Shown piece by piece: positions 6,299 through 13,030 of a DNA stretch of 15,587 bases. The number at the start of each line of letters is the position of its first letter. Position 1 is the first letter of the stretch. A program made the position numbers and the translations under genes. The stretch is from an uncultured Alphaproteobacteria bacterium. Its GTDB lineage: Bacteria > Pseudomonadota > Alphaproteobacteria > Caulobacterales > Hyphomonadaceae. Where the stretch lies: assembly GCA_903831485.1 (NCBI GenBank), contig CAIKXW010000148.1:1-15587 (forward strand), given 5' to 3'. The notes below the pieces were generated by a model. It searched no databases, had not been told where the DNA came from, and was given only the letters and a program-made list of their open reading frames with translations.

Positions 6299-7399
6299 TT
6301 ACTTCTTGTCGGCGAGCAGTTTTGCCGCATTCATTGCAGCGGCCAAGGTAAGCGCTTGGCCCCCCATGTCCTTGCCTCCATTCGTGACGGCGAGCACGCC
6401 GGAACCTGAAGCAGGAAGTAGAGCAACAATCGCGAACCACGCCCCGTCCGATCCCTCATGATAATATACAGGGCCGGGAAGCCCGGCGATGCTGTCGCGC
6501 ACGAACCAGCCCATTGAAACCGGGGCGCCAGTCGGAGGCGATTGCGTCACTGAATAGGTCTCGGGTTTCAGCAGGGCGCCCTTACCGCTCGCGCCCCTCA
6601 ACTGATCCATGCAGAAGCGAGCCCAGTCATCGAGAGACAGATACATGTTTCCCGCGGGCGCGAAGAAGTCGGGGTTTACATCGCGAGGAACTGCGAGTCT
6701 TCCATGCCTATGGCCAGCGGGCTGTCCCATCGGGGGTGGTCCAAAGCCAGCCGAGGTCATTCCCAGGGGCGTGAATACCTCGTCTCGCATCAAGGATTCA
6801 AAAGTTTCCTTGCTTGCTGTCTCGGCCATAGAAGCCGCGATCAGGAACCCGGTGTTTGAATAGCTGAATCTGCCGGCGCGTCCGACGGGCGCGTCCTGCA
6901 ACGCGCGAGCGATGTACGCCCTCCGCCGCTCGGACAAGCTGGCTGAGCTTTCGTCATAGAAGAGCGAATTGAGGGCTTTCTCGTCCCTGATGTTCTCCGG
7001 GATACCGGAAGTGTGGTTCAGCAATTGCCGCAGTGTAGTCGCCCGATACTCAGGCCGCACGTCGCCGGCCATATCCGGCAAGACGCCGCCGATCGTGGAC
7101 TCCCAGGAGAGGACGCCCCGGTCCACAAGCCGAGCGATCATCACGGCCGTCATCGCCTTGCCATCAGAGCCGATATTCCAGACATCGCTTCGAGAAACGG
7201 GTGTGGGGTCACTCAGGCTGCGCACCCCATATACGGCTGCGCCGACGATTCCGTAGTCCTGAATGATCAGTAGCCCCGCCCCAGGGGCTTTCTTTCCTGC
7301 GGCAGCCTTGGAAAGGATCGCATCGAGGTCATCTGCGAAGCCGGGCGCCGCGAAGACGCCGGTGAAAATCGCGAGCAGGACCGCCAATCGTGAGAGCAT
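6299..7399 (-). CDS. secreted serine hydrolase, class C beta-lactamase/DD-peptidase-like family
   Basis: 366 residues with an N-terminal signal peptide (about residues 1-22, APGFA before DDL). The serine-hydrolase triad motifs of the beta-lactamase (PF00144) family are present: S78-D-G-K81 (SxxK), Y180-S-N182 (YxN) and H314-E-G316 in the place of KTG/HxG. HxG variants are typical of esterases and DD-peptidase-like members rather than true AmpC enzymes, so antibiotic resistance should not be assumed. It acts in the periplasm or outside on an unknown ester or D-Ala peptide. The start is well set: GGGGAGG (7405-7411 region) lies five bases before the ATG. GC is visibly lower than neighbours: 60-base stretches at 6421 and 6781 have 34 and 31 G+C, against 46 in a dgt stretch at 8461. 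This suggests acquisition. Confidence 0.9.
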   Translation of the reverse strand: MLSRLAVLLAIFTGVFAAPGFADDLDAILSKAAAGKKAPGAGLLIIQDYGIVGAAVYGVRSLSDPTPVSRSDVWNIGSDGKAMTAVMIARLVDRGVLSWESTIGGVLPDMAGDVRPEYRATTLRQLLNHTSGIPENIRDEKALNSLFYDESSASLSERRRAYIARALQDAPVGRAGRFSYSNTGFLIAASMAETASKETFESLMRDEVFTPLGMTSAGFGPPPMGQPAGHRHGRLAVPRDVNPDFFAPAGNMYLSLDDWARFCMDQLRGASGKGALLKPETYSVTQSPPTGAPVSMGWFVRDSIAGLPGPVYYHEGSDGAWFAIVALLPASGSGVLAVTNGGKDMGGQALTLAAAMNAAKLLADKK

Positions 7400-7404
7400 T
7401 CACG

Positions 7405-7411
7405 CCTCCCC
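7405..7411 (-). promoter_or_regulatory. ribosome binding site of the serine hydrolase
   Basis: GGGGAGG on the minus strand lies five bases before the ATG at 7399. It is the strongest Shine-Dalgarno match in this part of the window and fixes the start that gives a complete signal peptide. Confidence 0.75.
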
Positions 7412-7518
7412 AGTTTACCGAGCTGGGATGTCTGCTCGCCAATGTGTCGTCTCTGGGGCGCGGGTTTCAGCGCTCTCTGGTAAACCGCGACGCACCATGA
7501 TGCTGGATCCGGGGCAGT

Positions 7519-7875
7519 TCCGCCATCGCGCAGTTCAACCAGCGTGAAGGCGACGCGTTCGAACGCTCGATCGAGATGGCGCTGCGCCTCAACCCGAAAA
7601 ATTCCGGGATCCTTGCCTACGCCGCGCACATGCCGATGCTGAGGGATGGGTCGGAGCGCGCGCTGGAACTGGCGGAAAAGGCCATCGCCATGAACCCCGG
7701 CCATCCGCCCTGGTATTGCGGGCCGCTGGCGAACTACTACCTGCTCAAGGGCGATAGGCAGAAAGCGCTGGAGTCGATCTGTGCGACATATCCCGATACA
7801 CGCACCCGCAAGAATGAGATCGTGGAATCGCAGCGCACGCCGCCGAAGATCGTCGCGCTGGTATTCGGGGAGTGA
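7519..7875 (+). pseudogene. remnant of a TPR-repeat protein, both ends missing
   Basis: The frame is open from 7501, after a TGA at 7498, to TGA at 7876-7878. Clear TPR-like sequence begins before any start codon: AQFNQREGDAFERSIEMALR, then LNPKN, ELAEKAIAMNPGHPPWYCGP and LANYYLLKGDRQKALE. The pattern of a NPGHPPWY turn followed by a YLLKGDxxKALE helix resembles the TPR tails of adenylate-cyclase or winged-helix-TPR regulators, which are several hundred residues long. Here only about two repeats remain, the first in-frame ATG (7576) is inside a repeat, and the last 25 residues no longer look like TPR. It ends just before the dgt stop on the other strand. It could be translated as a 99-aa peptide, but a decayed fragment is more likely. 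Confidence 0.65.
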
Positions 7876-7878
7876 GGC

Positions 7879-9075
7879 TCACACCCACCGTTCGAGATTG
7901 AACAGGCGGCGGTGTTCGTCGATGGCGTAGGTGTCGGTCATGCCGGCGATGTAGTCGCAGACGACGCGGGCGCGGCGCGTCATGTCGGCGCCGGGGGCGG
8001 CGGCGCGCGTGCTCCAGGGCGGCGGGAGCGTGTCGGGCTCGGCGAGGAAGAGCGTGAACAGCTCGCTGACGATGCGCCGAGCCTGGCTCATCATGCGGTT
8101 GACCTTGTGATGACGGTACATGCGCTGGAACAGGAGGGCGCGCAGCGGCTTCTGGCGTTCGGCGATATCGTCGGAGAAAGCGGCGAGCGGGCGCGACAGC
8201 GCCCTCACCTCCTCCACCGAGCGCGGATTCTCGGCGGCGGCGCGGCGGTGGAATTCGGCGATGAGATCGCCCAGCCAGACGCCGATCAGGCGGCGCACGG
8301 ATTCCGAAATCAGGCGGTCGCGCTCGATGTCTGGATACTGCTTCATCACCGCGCGGAAAACGTCGCCGGCCAGGGGCACATCCATCAATTCGTCGATGGT
8401 GAAGAGGCCGGCGCGCAGCCCGTCCTGCACATCGTGATTGTTGTAGGCAATGTCATCGGCCAGCGCCGCGACCTGCGCCTCGGGCCCCGCGAAGGTGTGG
8501 AGGCCGAGAGACTGCAGCGCGTCGTAGTCGCGGAAGGCGGTCGGCAGGCTGTCGATGCCGGTCTGGGGGGTCACGAGGGGACCGTTGTGCTTGATGACGC
8601 CTTCGAGGGTTTCCCAGGTGAGGTTGAGACCGTCGAACTGCGGATAGCGCTGCTCCAGCTTTGTGAGAACACGGAGCGCCTGTGCGTTGTGGTCGAAACC
8701 GCCATAGGGCGCCATGGCGGTGTTCAGCGCCGTCTCGCCGGCATGGCCGAAGGGCGGATGTCCGATGTCGTGGGCGAGCGACAGCGTCTCTGCGAGATCC
8801 TCGTCGAGACCGAGCACGCGCGCGGCTGTGCGCGCGATCTGGGCGACCTCGAGGGAATGGGTGAGCCGGGTGCGGTAATGATCGCCCTCATGAGCGACGA
8901 ACACCTGCGTCTTCTGCTTCAGGCGTCGGAAGGCGTCGGCATGGATGATCCGGTCGCGATCGCGCTGGAAATCCGTCCGCGTGGCGCTCGGCGGCTCGGC
9001 ATGGAGGCGGCCCCGCGACCGGTCCGGATCGCTGGCAAAGATCGCCCGTGGCGGCGGGGAGAATGGTTTGGCCAT
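7879..9075 (-). CDS. dgt: deoxyguanosinetriphosphate triphosphohydrolase-like HD protein
   Basis: 398 residues from the ATG at 9075. HD-superfamily dNTP triphosphohydrolase, which cleaves dNTPs to nucleoside and triphosphate in the cytoplasm. Metal ligands are visible: H73 ([11 protein letters not shown]), H102-D103 ([15 protein letters not shown]) and the later Asp in [11 protein letters not shown] (207-208). The N-terminal [25 protein letters not shown] block is the usual family signature. The frame runs on to ATGs at 9090 and 9108, but GGAAGG seven bases before 9075 supports the shorter form. It diverges from erpA. In many alphaproteobacteria argS follows dgt on the same strand; here a TPR remnant on the other strand follows. 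Confidence 0.93.
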   Translation of the reverse strand: MAKPFSPPPRAIFASDPDRSRGRLHAEPPSATRTDFQRDRDRIIHADAFRRLKQKTQVFVAHEGDHYRTRLTHSLEVAQIARTAARVLGLDEDLAETLSLAHDIGHPPFGHAGETALNTAMAPYGGFDHNAQALRVLTKLEQRYPQFDGLNLTWETLEGVIKHNGPLVTPQTGIDSLPTAFRDYDALQSLGLHTFAGPEAQVAALADDIAYNNHDVQDGLRAGLFTIDELMDVPLAGDVFRAVMKQYPDIERDRLISESVRRLIGVWLGDLIAEFHRRAAAENPRSVEEVRALSRPLAAFSDDIAERQKPLRALLFQRMYRHHKVNRMMSQARRIVSELFTLFLAEPDTLPPPWSTRAAAPGADMTRRARVVCDYIAGMTDTYAIDEHRRLFNLERWV

Positions 9076-9143
9076 GGAGGCGCCTTCCATATACAGTCCG
9101 GAGTTCATATCTGAATCGTCTGAAACACCTAAGCAGGGCGGCT
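9076..9143. promoter_or_regulatory. divergent dgt/erpA promoter region
   Basis: The 68 bases between the two starts must hold both promoters and ribosome sites unless leader transcripts begin inside the opposing gene. The dgt site GGAAGG is at its left edge and an AGGG for erpA at its right edge. The centre is AT-richer than its surroundings and includes one GANTC (GAATC, 9113-9117), the CcrM methylation target of alphaproteobacteria. No single -35/-10 pair stands out. Confidence 0.45.
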
Positions 9144-9491
9144 ATGCCAGATACTGCGACAACATCGCCAGAGGTCACCCTCTCCGCCTCTGCGGCGCGG
9201 CGCATCGCGAAGATCGTCCTCGGGCAGCCGGAAGGGACGATGCTGCGCGTCGAGGTGATCGGCGGGGGCTGTTCGGGGTTTTCCTACCGGTTCGGGTTCG
9301 CGGAAAAGGCGAATGCGGATGACCGGGTGATCGAGCGGGATGGCGTGAAGGCGGTGGTGGACGAAGCCAGCCTGCCCTTCCTGGCGGGATCGGAGATCGA
9401 CTTCGTCGACGAGATCATCGGCGCGTCATTCCGGATCCATAATCCGAATGCGACGTCAGGCTGCGGTTGCGGCACAAGCTTCTCGGTCTGA
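9144..9491 (+). CDS. erpA: ErpA/HesB-family iron-sulfur cluster insertion protein
   Basis: 115 residues from the ATG at 9144, the usual A-type carrier length. The three invariant cysteines are present: C43 in GGGCSGFSY and C107/C109 in the C-terminal SGCGCGTSFSV. A-type carriers hold a [2Fe-2S] or [4Fe-4S] cluster and pass it to apoproteins. The frame is open upstream to 9048, but the extra residues only mirror the start of dgt, and AGGG stands a few bases before the ATG. The end IHNPNATSGCGCGTSFSV is typical of ErpA/IscA; ErpA is preferred because of the position next to dgt, but IscA-type naming is possible. Confidence 0.92.
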   Translation: MPDTATTSPEVTLSASAARRIAKIVLGQPEGTMLRVEVIGGGCSGFSYRFGFAEKANADDRVIERDGVKAVVDEASLPFLAGSEIDFVDEIIGASFRIHNPNATSGCGCGTSFSV

Positions 9492-9606
9492 GGCGGATTG
9501 GCTGTCGCGCGTCCTGTACGCGACTCAATTCGAGATGAAGCACCCTGCGCGCTACGGCCGGGACGACCTGCCAGATAGCGACGTCGCGAACCAGATACTG
9601 CTCTAG
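9448..9606 (+). CDS. 52-codon ORF overlapping the erpA end, unknown or gene remnant
   Basis: An ATG at 9448 opens a frame that overlaps the last 44 bases of erpA in another frame and ends at TAG 9604-9606. Past erpA it encodes DWLSRVLYATQFEMKHPARY, then GRDDLPDSDVANQILL. Of the 34 codons from Asp to the stop, 28 end in G or C, as expected for coding DNA here, and the composition looks like a folded protein. The only later ATG is well inside. I do not recognise it. It may be a small gene coupled to erpA or the C-terminal stub of a lost gene. An inverted repeat GTCGCG/CGCGAC (9504-9509/9519-9524) within it could instead be an erpA 3' hairpin. Confidence 0.4.
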   Translation: MRRQAAVAAQASRSEADWLSRVLYATQFEMKHPARYGRDDLPDSDVANQILL

Positions 9607-9615
9607 CGGAACTGC

Positions 9616-10620
9616 CTAGTCCCGATCGCGCTGGCCGCCACGGTTGTTGCCTCGGCTACGTTCGCGGTCGCCGTCGTTGTCATCGTTGTTGCGCGGACCG
9701 GTGCGCTGCTTGCCGCGCTGCGGGCGATCATTGTCGTTATTGCTGCGCTGCTCTGGTTGTGCGCGCGGCGCTTGCGGCGGAGGCGGCGCCGGTGCGGCGC
9801 GCTGCTCTTCCTGTTGCTGGCCGCGGAAGAGTGGCGGGGACCCGCCGCCCTCGCCGCGATTGTCGGTGCGGGCGCGGTCGTCGTTGCGGCGGTCGCCATC
9901 GCCCCTGCCGCGGTTGTCGTCATTGCCACGTTCGCGCTTGCGATCATTGCCGCCGCGCGGGACGCCATCGAGCTGAGGCGGCGCAGGGTTCGCGCGCGGC
10001 GCGGCCTGTCCGCTGAAGAGCGGAGGCGGATTGTAGCGATTGCCGCCTTCGTTGCGCGCGCGGTCATCGTTTCGGCCACGGTCGTCATTTCGACTGCGGT
10101 CTTCATCGCGATCATTGTTGTTGCGTCCGCGATTGCGGTCGCCGTCGCGATTCTGGTTCCAGTCGCGATTGCCGCCCTGCTGGCCTGCGAACAGCGGCGG
10201 GTAGGTGTTGCGATCACGATCGCGGTCGTTCCAGTCACGGCCGCCATTGTGGTTGCGGCGGTCGACATAGCGATGGTGCTTGCCGCCATTCCAGTAGTCG
10301 CGGCGGAAGTGGCGGTTGTGGTCGCGGATGTAGGGGCCGTTCAGGATCGACTGGTACCAGAAGAACCCGTCCAGATCCCAGTAGCCGCCATGCACCGTCC
10401 CGTAGTGGTTGTCATAGTATGCGTCGTGCCAGACGCTGGACCCGTACGACCCGCCATAGCCGTAGCCATCGTCGTATCCGTAGCCATCGTCATAGCCGTA
10501 GCCGGTGTTGTAACCGTAATCGCTGTAGCCGTAGTCGCCGTACCCGTACCCATAGGTCGAACACGCGCTGAGACCTGCGAAGGCCAGGGGAAGAGCCACA
10601 AGGGCGAAACGCTTTTTCAT
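9616..10620 (-). CDS. low-complexity Asp/Arg/Asn-rich lipoprotein with three PPLFxGQ modules
   Basis: 334 residues from the ATG at 10620. The N-terminus is a lipoprotein signal with lipobox LSAC (Cys20), so it should be lipid-anchored. It is followed by a Tyr/Gly repeat (22-60, units like YGYDDG), a more ordinary segment (62-125) rich in Tyr, Trp and His containing WHDAYYDNHYGTVHGGYWDL, and then three modules, each headed by PPLFxGQ (141-147, 199-205, 262-268) and filled with Asp/Arg/Asn/Gln tracts. I know no named family. An outer-membrane or surface role is inferred only from the lipobox. An upstream ATG at 10629 adds three residues and has a better-spaced AGG. It stands alone on its strand between erpA and a 55-aa membrane peptide. 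Confidence 0.75.
   Translation of the reverse strand: MKKRFALVALPLAFAGLSACSTYGYGYGDYGYSDYGYNTGYGYDDGYGYDDGYGYGGSYGSSVWHDAYYDNHYGTVHGGYWDLDGFFWYQSILNGPYIRDHNRHFRRDYWNGGKHHRYVDRRNHNGGRDWNDRDRDRNTYPPLFAGQQGGNRDWNQNRDGDRNRGRNNNDRDEDRSRNDDRGRNDDRARNEGGNRYNPPPLFSGQAAPRANPAPPQLDGVPRGGNDRKRERGNDDNRGRGDGDRRNDDRARTDNRGEGGGSPPLFRGQQQEEQRAAPAPPPPQAPRAQPEQRSNNDNDRPQRGKQRTGPRNNDDNDGDRERSRGNNRGGQRDRD
10440..10557. repeat. Tyr/Gly codon repeat of the lipoprotein
   Basis: A degenerate tandem array on the minus strand encodes residues about 22-61 of the lipoprotein, with hexapeptide-like units such as YGYGDYG, YGYDDG, YGYDDG and YGYGGS. The two YGYDDG units differ at the third codon base, so the array is old enough to have diverged or is under protein-level selection. 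Confidence 0.6.
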
Positions 10621-10791
10621 GCAGATCATTTTGCCTACGCAACCTGAACACAGCACAACGAACCGTTGTGGGACTGCCATTCGTTTCGCGCATGTGTGCA
10701 ATCAGGCCGGGCCGACAGGCGCCAGCTCTAATTCAGCGGGCGCGCCGTCGCGCTTGCCGCCCAGCGTATCCTTGCCGGTGCTGGCTGAAAT

Positions 10792-10959
10792 CTAAGCCTG
10801 ACCCTGTCTCGGCGGGTGAGTCTCGTCCCTGGGCGGCGCCGGCAATTCAGGCAGGTCGGGCAACGTGATCTGGCGCGGACGCATGAGCCTGAAGACGGCC
10901 ATCAGGGCTAACGTAACGACAGCGACGGCGATCAGCGCTGCGATCATCTGCTGGGTCAT
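10792..10959 (-). CDS. 55-aa single-span membrane peptide, unknown function
   Basis: The ATG at 10959 has a strong ribosome site (GAGAGGG, four bases upstream). The product has one membrane helix, MIAALIAVAVVTLALMAVF (5-23), a basic stop-transfer (RLMRPRQ) and a Pro-rich, charged cytoplasmic or periplasmic tail ending PPRQGQA. The stop is TAG at 10794-10792. The same frame then runs open for another 29 codons to TGA at 10704-10702, and those codons are mostly G/C-ended, so a longer ancestral form is possible. No family recognised. It is followed by the lipoprotein gene on the same strand (gap about 170 bases) and lies divergent from the nitroreductase. Confidence 0.6.
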   Translation of the reverse strand: MTQQMIAALIAVAVVTLALMAVFRLMRPRQITLPDLPELPAPPRDETHPPRQGQA

Positions 10960-11090
10960 GGGTCCCTCTCGATTCCGCTACCCCAGATGCGAAGGTCGCC
11001 GCTTGCCATGAGGGGGGTCAAGCGAACAAATGGTCATGTTGCCGGCCATGATTGCGCCGTGATCCACGCCTGCACAAACGGGGTTTACGC

Positions 11091-11771
11091 ATGACAGTCA
11101 CAGAAGCCGTTCGACAGCGCATTTCCACTCGGGCGTTTCTCGACGATCCGATTCCGCAGGATGCACTTGCCGACCTGCTGCAGACGGCGCAGCGCTCGCC
11201 TTCGGGCGGCAACCTGCAGCCGTGGAAGGTGATCGCGGTGACGGGCGCGGCGAAGGACGAGATCATCGCGATGGCGCAACGCGTTCTGGCGTCGGACCCG
11301 ATGGGCCCGGTGCCGGGCGACAGGCCGGTCTATCCCGACCTCACCGTGATCGATCAGGTCTACAACGAGCGGCGCAAGCGCGTGGGCGAGATGATGTACG
11401 ACAAGATCGGCATCCCGAAGGAGGATCGCGCGGGGCGCATGCTCTGGTTCGCCAACAATTATCGCTTCTTCGGCGCCCCCGTCGGGCTGTTCATGATCAT
11501 CGACACGCGCATGGGCCACGGACAGTGGGCGCACATGGGCATGTACATGCAGACCATCGCCCTGCTCGCCGAGGAGCGCGGCTGGGGCACGTGCATGCAG
11601 GAATGCTGGGCGCGGTTGCGCGTGGAGCTGCACGCGCATTTCGGGCTGGACGAGAACCACATGGTCTATTCGGGCATGGCGATCGGCGTGCCTGACCCGA
11701 ACAATCCGGTGAACGACATCTACGCCGACCGCGCGCCGCAACATGAGGTGGTGGAGTTCAGGGGGTTCTGA
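11091..11771 (+). CDS. nitroreductase-family FMN oxidoreductase
   Basis: 226 residues from the ATG at 11091. Nitroreductase fold: RQRISTRAF (8-16) and RSPSGGNLQPWKV (35-47) are the FMN phosphate and isoalloxazine contacts, and GWGTCMQECW is the usual C-terminal-half motif. Such enzymes use NAD(P)H to reduce nitroaromatics, quinones or similar; the natural substrate cannot be told. The frame extends to 11052 but the chosen ATG matches the family start (TVTEAVRQRISTR); the ribosome site is weak. The next gene starts 11 bases after its stop, so they are probably co-transcribed. Confidence 0.93.
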   Translation: MTVTEAVRQRISTRAFLDDPIPQDALADLLQTAQRSPSGGNLQPWKVIAVTGAAKDEIIAMAQRVLASDPMGPVPGDRPVYPDLTVIDQVYNERRKRVGEMMYDKIGIPKEDRAGRMLWFANNYRFFGAPVGLFMIIDTRMGHGQWAHMGMYMQTIALLAEERGWGTCMQECWARLRVELHAHFGLDENHMVYSGMAIGVPDPNNPVNDIYADRAPQHEVVEFRGF

Positions 11772-11782
11772 CCGCTCTCACG

Positions 11783-12559
11783 ATGCTACAGACTGATGAG
11801 ATCGAGCAGTTCATTCACGACGGCCTCGTGAAGGTTGAAGGTGCGTTTTCGCGGGAAGCGGCGGCAGCTTGCCGGGAAATACTGTGGCGCGATCTGCAGC
11901 TGTCGCCGAACAGGCCGGAAGGATGGACGCAGCCCGTGATGCGGCTAGGCATGTACGGGCATCCGCCGTTTCGCGAGGCGCTTGGCTCTCAACGGCTGCA
12001 TGGCGTGCTGGACCAGCTTGCGGGCGAAGGGCGGTGGGTGACGCCTGCGGCGCTGGGCGCGATGGTCGTGCGCTTTCCTGCGAAGGACAAGCCGTGGGAC
12101 GATGGCTGGCATATCGATGCGAGTTTTCCGCCGCCGGACGATCCTTCATCGCAGGACTACTTCCAGTGGCGCGTGAACTTCGCCTCGCGCGGCCGGTCGA
12201 TGCTGATGCTGTTCCTGCTCTCGGATTGCGGGCCGGACGATGCGCCAACACGCGTGAGGGTGGGCTCGCATGTGCCGACGGCGCGGCAGTTGTTGAATCA
12301 CGGCGAAGCGGGGGTCTCGTTGGCGGACCTTGCGTGCGAAGGGTTCAACAGCAGCGCAGACTGCGAGATTGCGCTGGCGACGGGCGAGGCTGGGACTGTG
12401 TGGTTGCTGCATCCATTCACCGTGCATGCGGCGCAGGCCCACCATGGCAGGACGGCGCGATTTCTCGCACAGCCGGGGCTTGGCTGGCGCGATGGTCCGG
12501 ATCTTGAGCACGGCCCTTCGTCGGTAGAGCGCGCGATACGAACAGCGCTGGGGCGCTAG
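11783..12559 (+). CDS. phytanoyl-CoA dioxygenase (PhyH)-like Fe(II)/2-oxoglutarate oxygenase
   Basis: 258 residues. The iron-binding facial triad is visible: H110-x-D112 in GWHIDASF and a distal His, most likely H215 in LLHPFTVHAA, with R226 (GRTARFLAQP) placed to bind 2-oxoglutarate. The spacing of about 100 residues between the two ligand sites fits the PhyH superfamily. It should hydroxylate an unknown small molecule in the cytoplasm. It follows the nitroreductase by 11 bases, with no strong ribosome site, and its stop codon overlaps that of the convergent exbD. Confidence 0.85.
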   Translation: MLQTDEIEQFIHDGLVKVEGAFSREAAAACREILWRDLQLSPNRPEGWTQPVMRLGMYGHPPFREALGSQRLHGVLDQLAGEGRWVTPAALGAMVVRFPAKDKPWDDGWHIDASFPPPDDPSSQDYFQWRVNFASRGRSMLMLFLLSDCGPDDAPTRVRVGSHVPTARQLLNHGEAGVSLADLACEGFNSSADCEIALATGEAGTVWLLHPFTVHAAQAHHGRTARFLAQPGLGWRDGPDLEHGPSSVERAIRTALGR

Positions 12560-12966
12560 CCGTCAACCACGCCCATCTTGCGGATGCCTTCACGCTGCGC
12601 GGCGGCCATCACGTGGGCCACGTTGCCATAGGCTGCCCTGCCATCCGGACGAATGTGGATTTCGGCCGGCATCGACTTGCGGGCTTCGGCGGCGAGGCGT
12701 TGGCGAAGTTCCTCGCGCTGAACCGGCTCGCCGTTCCAGCTTATGCCGCCATCGAACGCGACCGAGATGGTGACTGGCCCCAGTTGATGATCAGGAAAGA
12801 TGCAGTCGGGACACGGAAGGGGCGTTTCGAGCTTCACGGCGTGGCGCTGCGGCGGCAGCGTGACGATCATCATGATGAGCAGGACGAGCATTACGTCGAT
12901 CAGCGGCGTGGTGTTGATTTCGGACACAGGTTCGCCTTCGCGGGCGTCGCCCACATTCATGGCCAT
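12556..12966 (-). CDS. exbD: ExbD/TolR-family biopolymer transport protein
   Basis: 136 residues. The single N-terminal membrane helix bears the ExbD/TolR signature EINTTPLIDVMLVLLIMMIV (16-35), with the essential proton-relay Asp at D24, and a periplasmic domain follows. ExbD works with ExbB and TonB (or TolR with TolQ and TolA) to couple proton flow to outer-membrane work. No ExbB/TolQ is in the window. A CPDC motif (C52-C55) lies just after the membrane exit, which I consider unusual. The ATG is preceded by GGAGG five bases away. Upstream is a perfect 14-bp palindrome. It converges on the PhyH gene. Confidence 0.92.
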   Translation of the reverse strand: MAMNVGDAREGEPVSEINTTPLIDVMLVLLIMMIVTLPPQRHAVKLETPLPCPDCIFPDHQLGPVTISVAFDGGISWNGEPVQREELRQRLAAEARKSMPAEIHIRPDGRAAYGNVAHVMAAAQREGIRKMGVVDG

Positions 12967-13016
12967 GACAGCCTCCTCGATCTGATGTCTGGCGCCCCGT
13001 ACCGACCGTTGCGTGT

Positions 13017-13030
13017 ATTACATATGTAAT
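13017..13030. promoter_or_regulatory. perfect 14-bp AT-rich palindrome, probable operator
   Basis: ATTACATATGTAAT is its own reverse complement and is AT-rich in GC-rich surroundings. It lies in the 144-base divergent region, 51 bases upstream of the exbD ATG and 81 upstream of the TonB-like ATG. Its size and symmetry suit a dimeric helix-turn-helix repressor or activator. I cannot name the regulator. A GANTC site (13035-13039) is five bases away. Confidence 0.55.

Noticed and set aside
6299..7399. calling the hydrolase an AmpC beta-lactamase, perhaps linked to nagZ
   Set aside because: The third motif is HEG rather than KTG, typical of esterase or DD-peptidase-like members, and no AmpR-type regulator is nearby.
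7912..9114. 400-codon plus-strand frame opposite dgt
   Set aside because: dgt has the complete HD motif set and a good start; the opposite frame is a shadow.
9757..10647. 296-codon plus-strand frame, Val/Ala/Ile-rich
   Set aside because: It is the antisense of the lipoprotein gene. The Asp/Arg/Asn-rich codons read backward give Val/Ala/Ile runs. The minus frame has a lipobox and ordered modules; the plus frame has none.
10705..10868. plus-strand short frame starting MGLPFVSRMC near the lipoprotein promoter
   Set aside because: No ribosome site, random-looking Arg/Pro/Ala composition, and it opposes the 55-aa membrane gene, which has a strong start signal.
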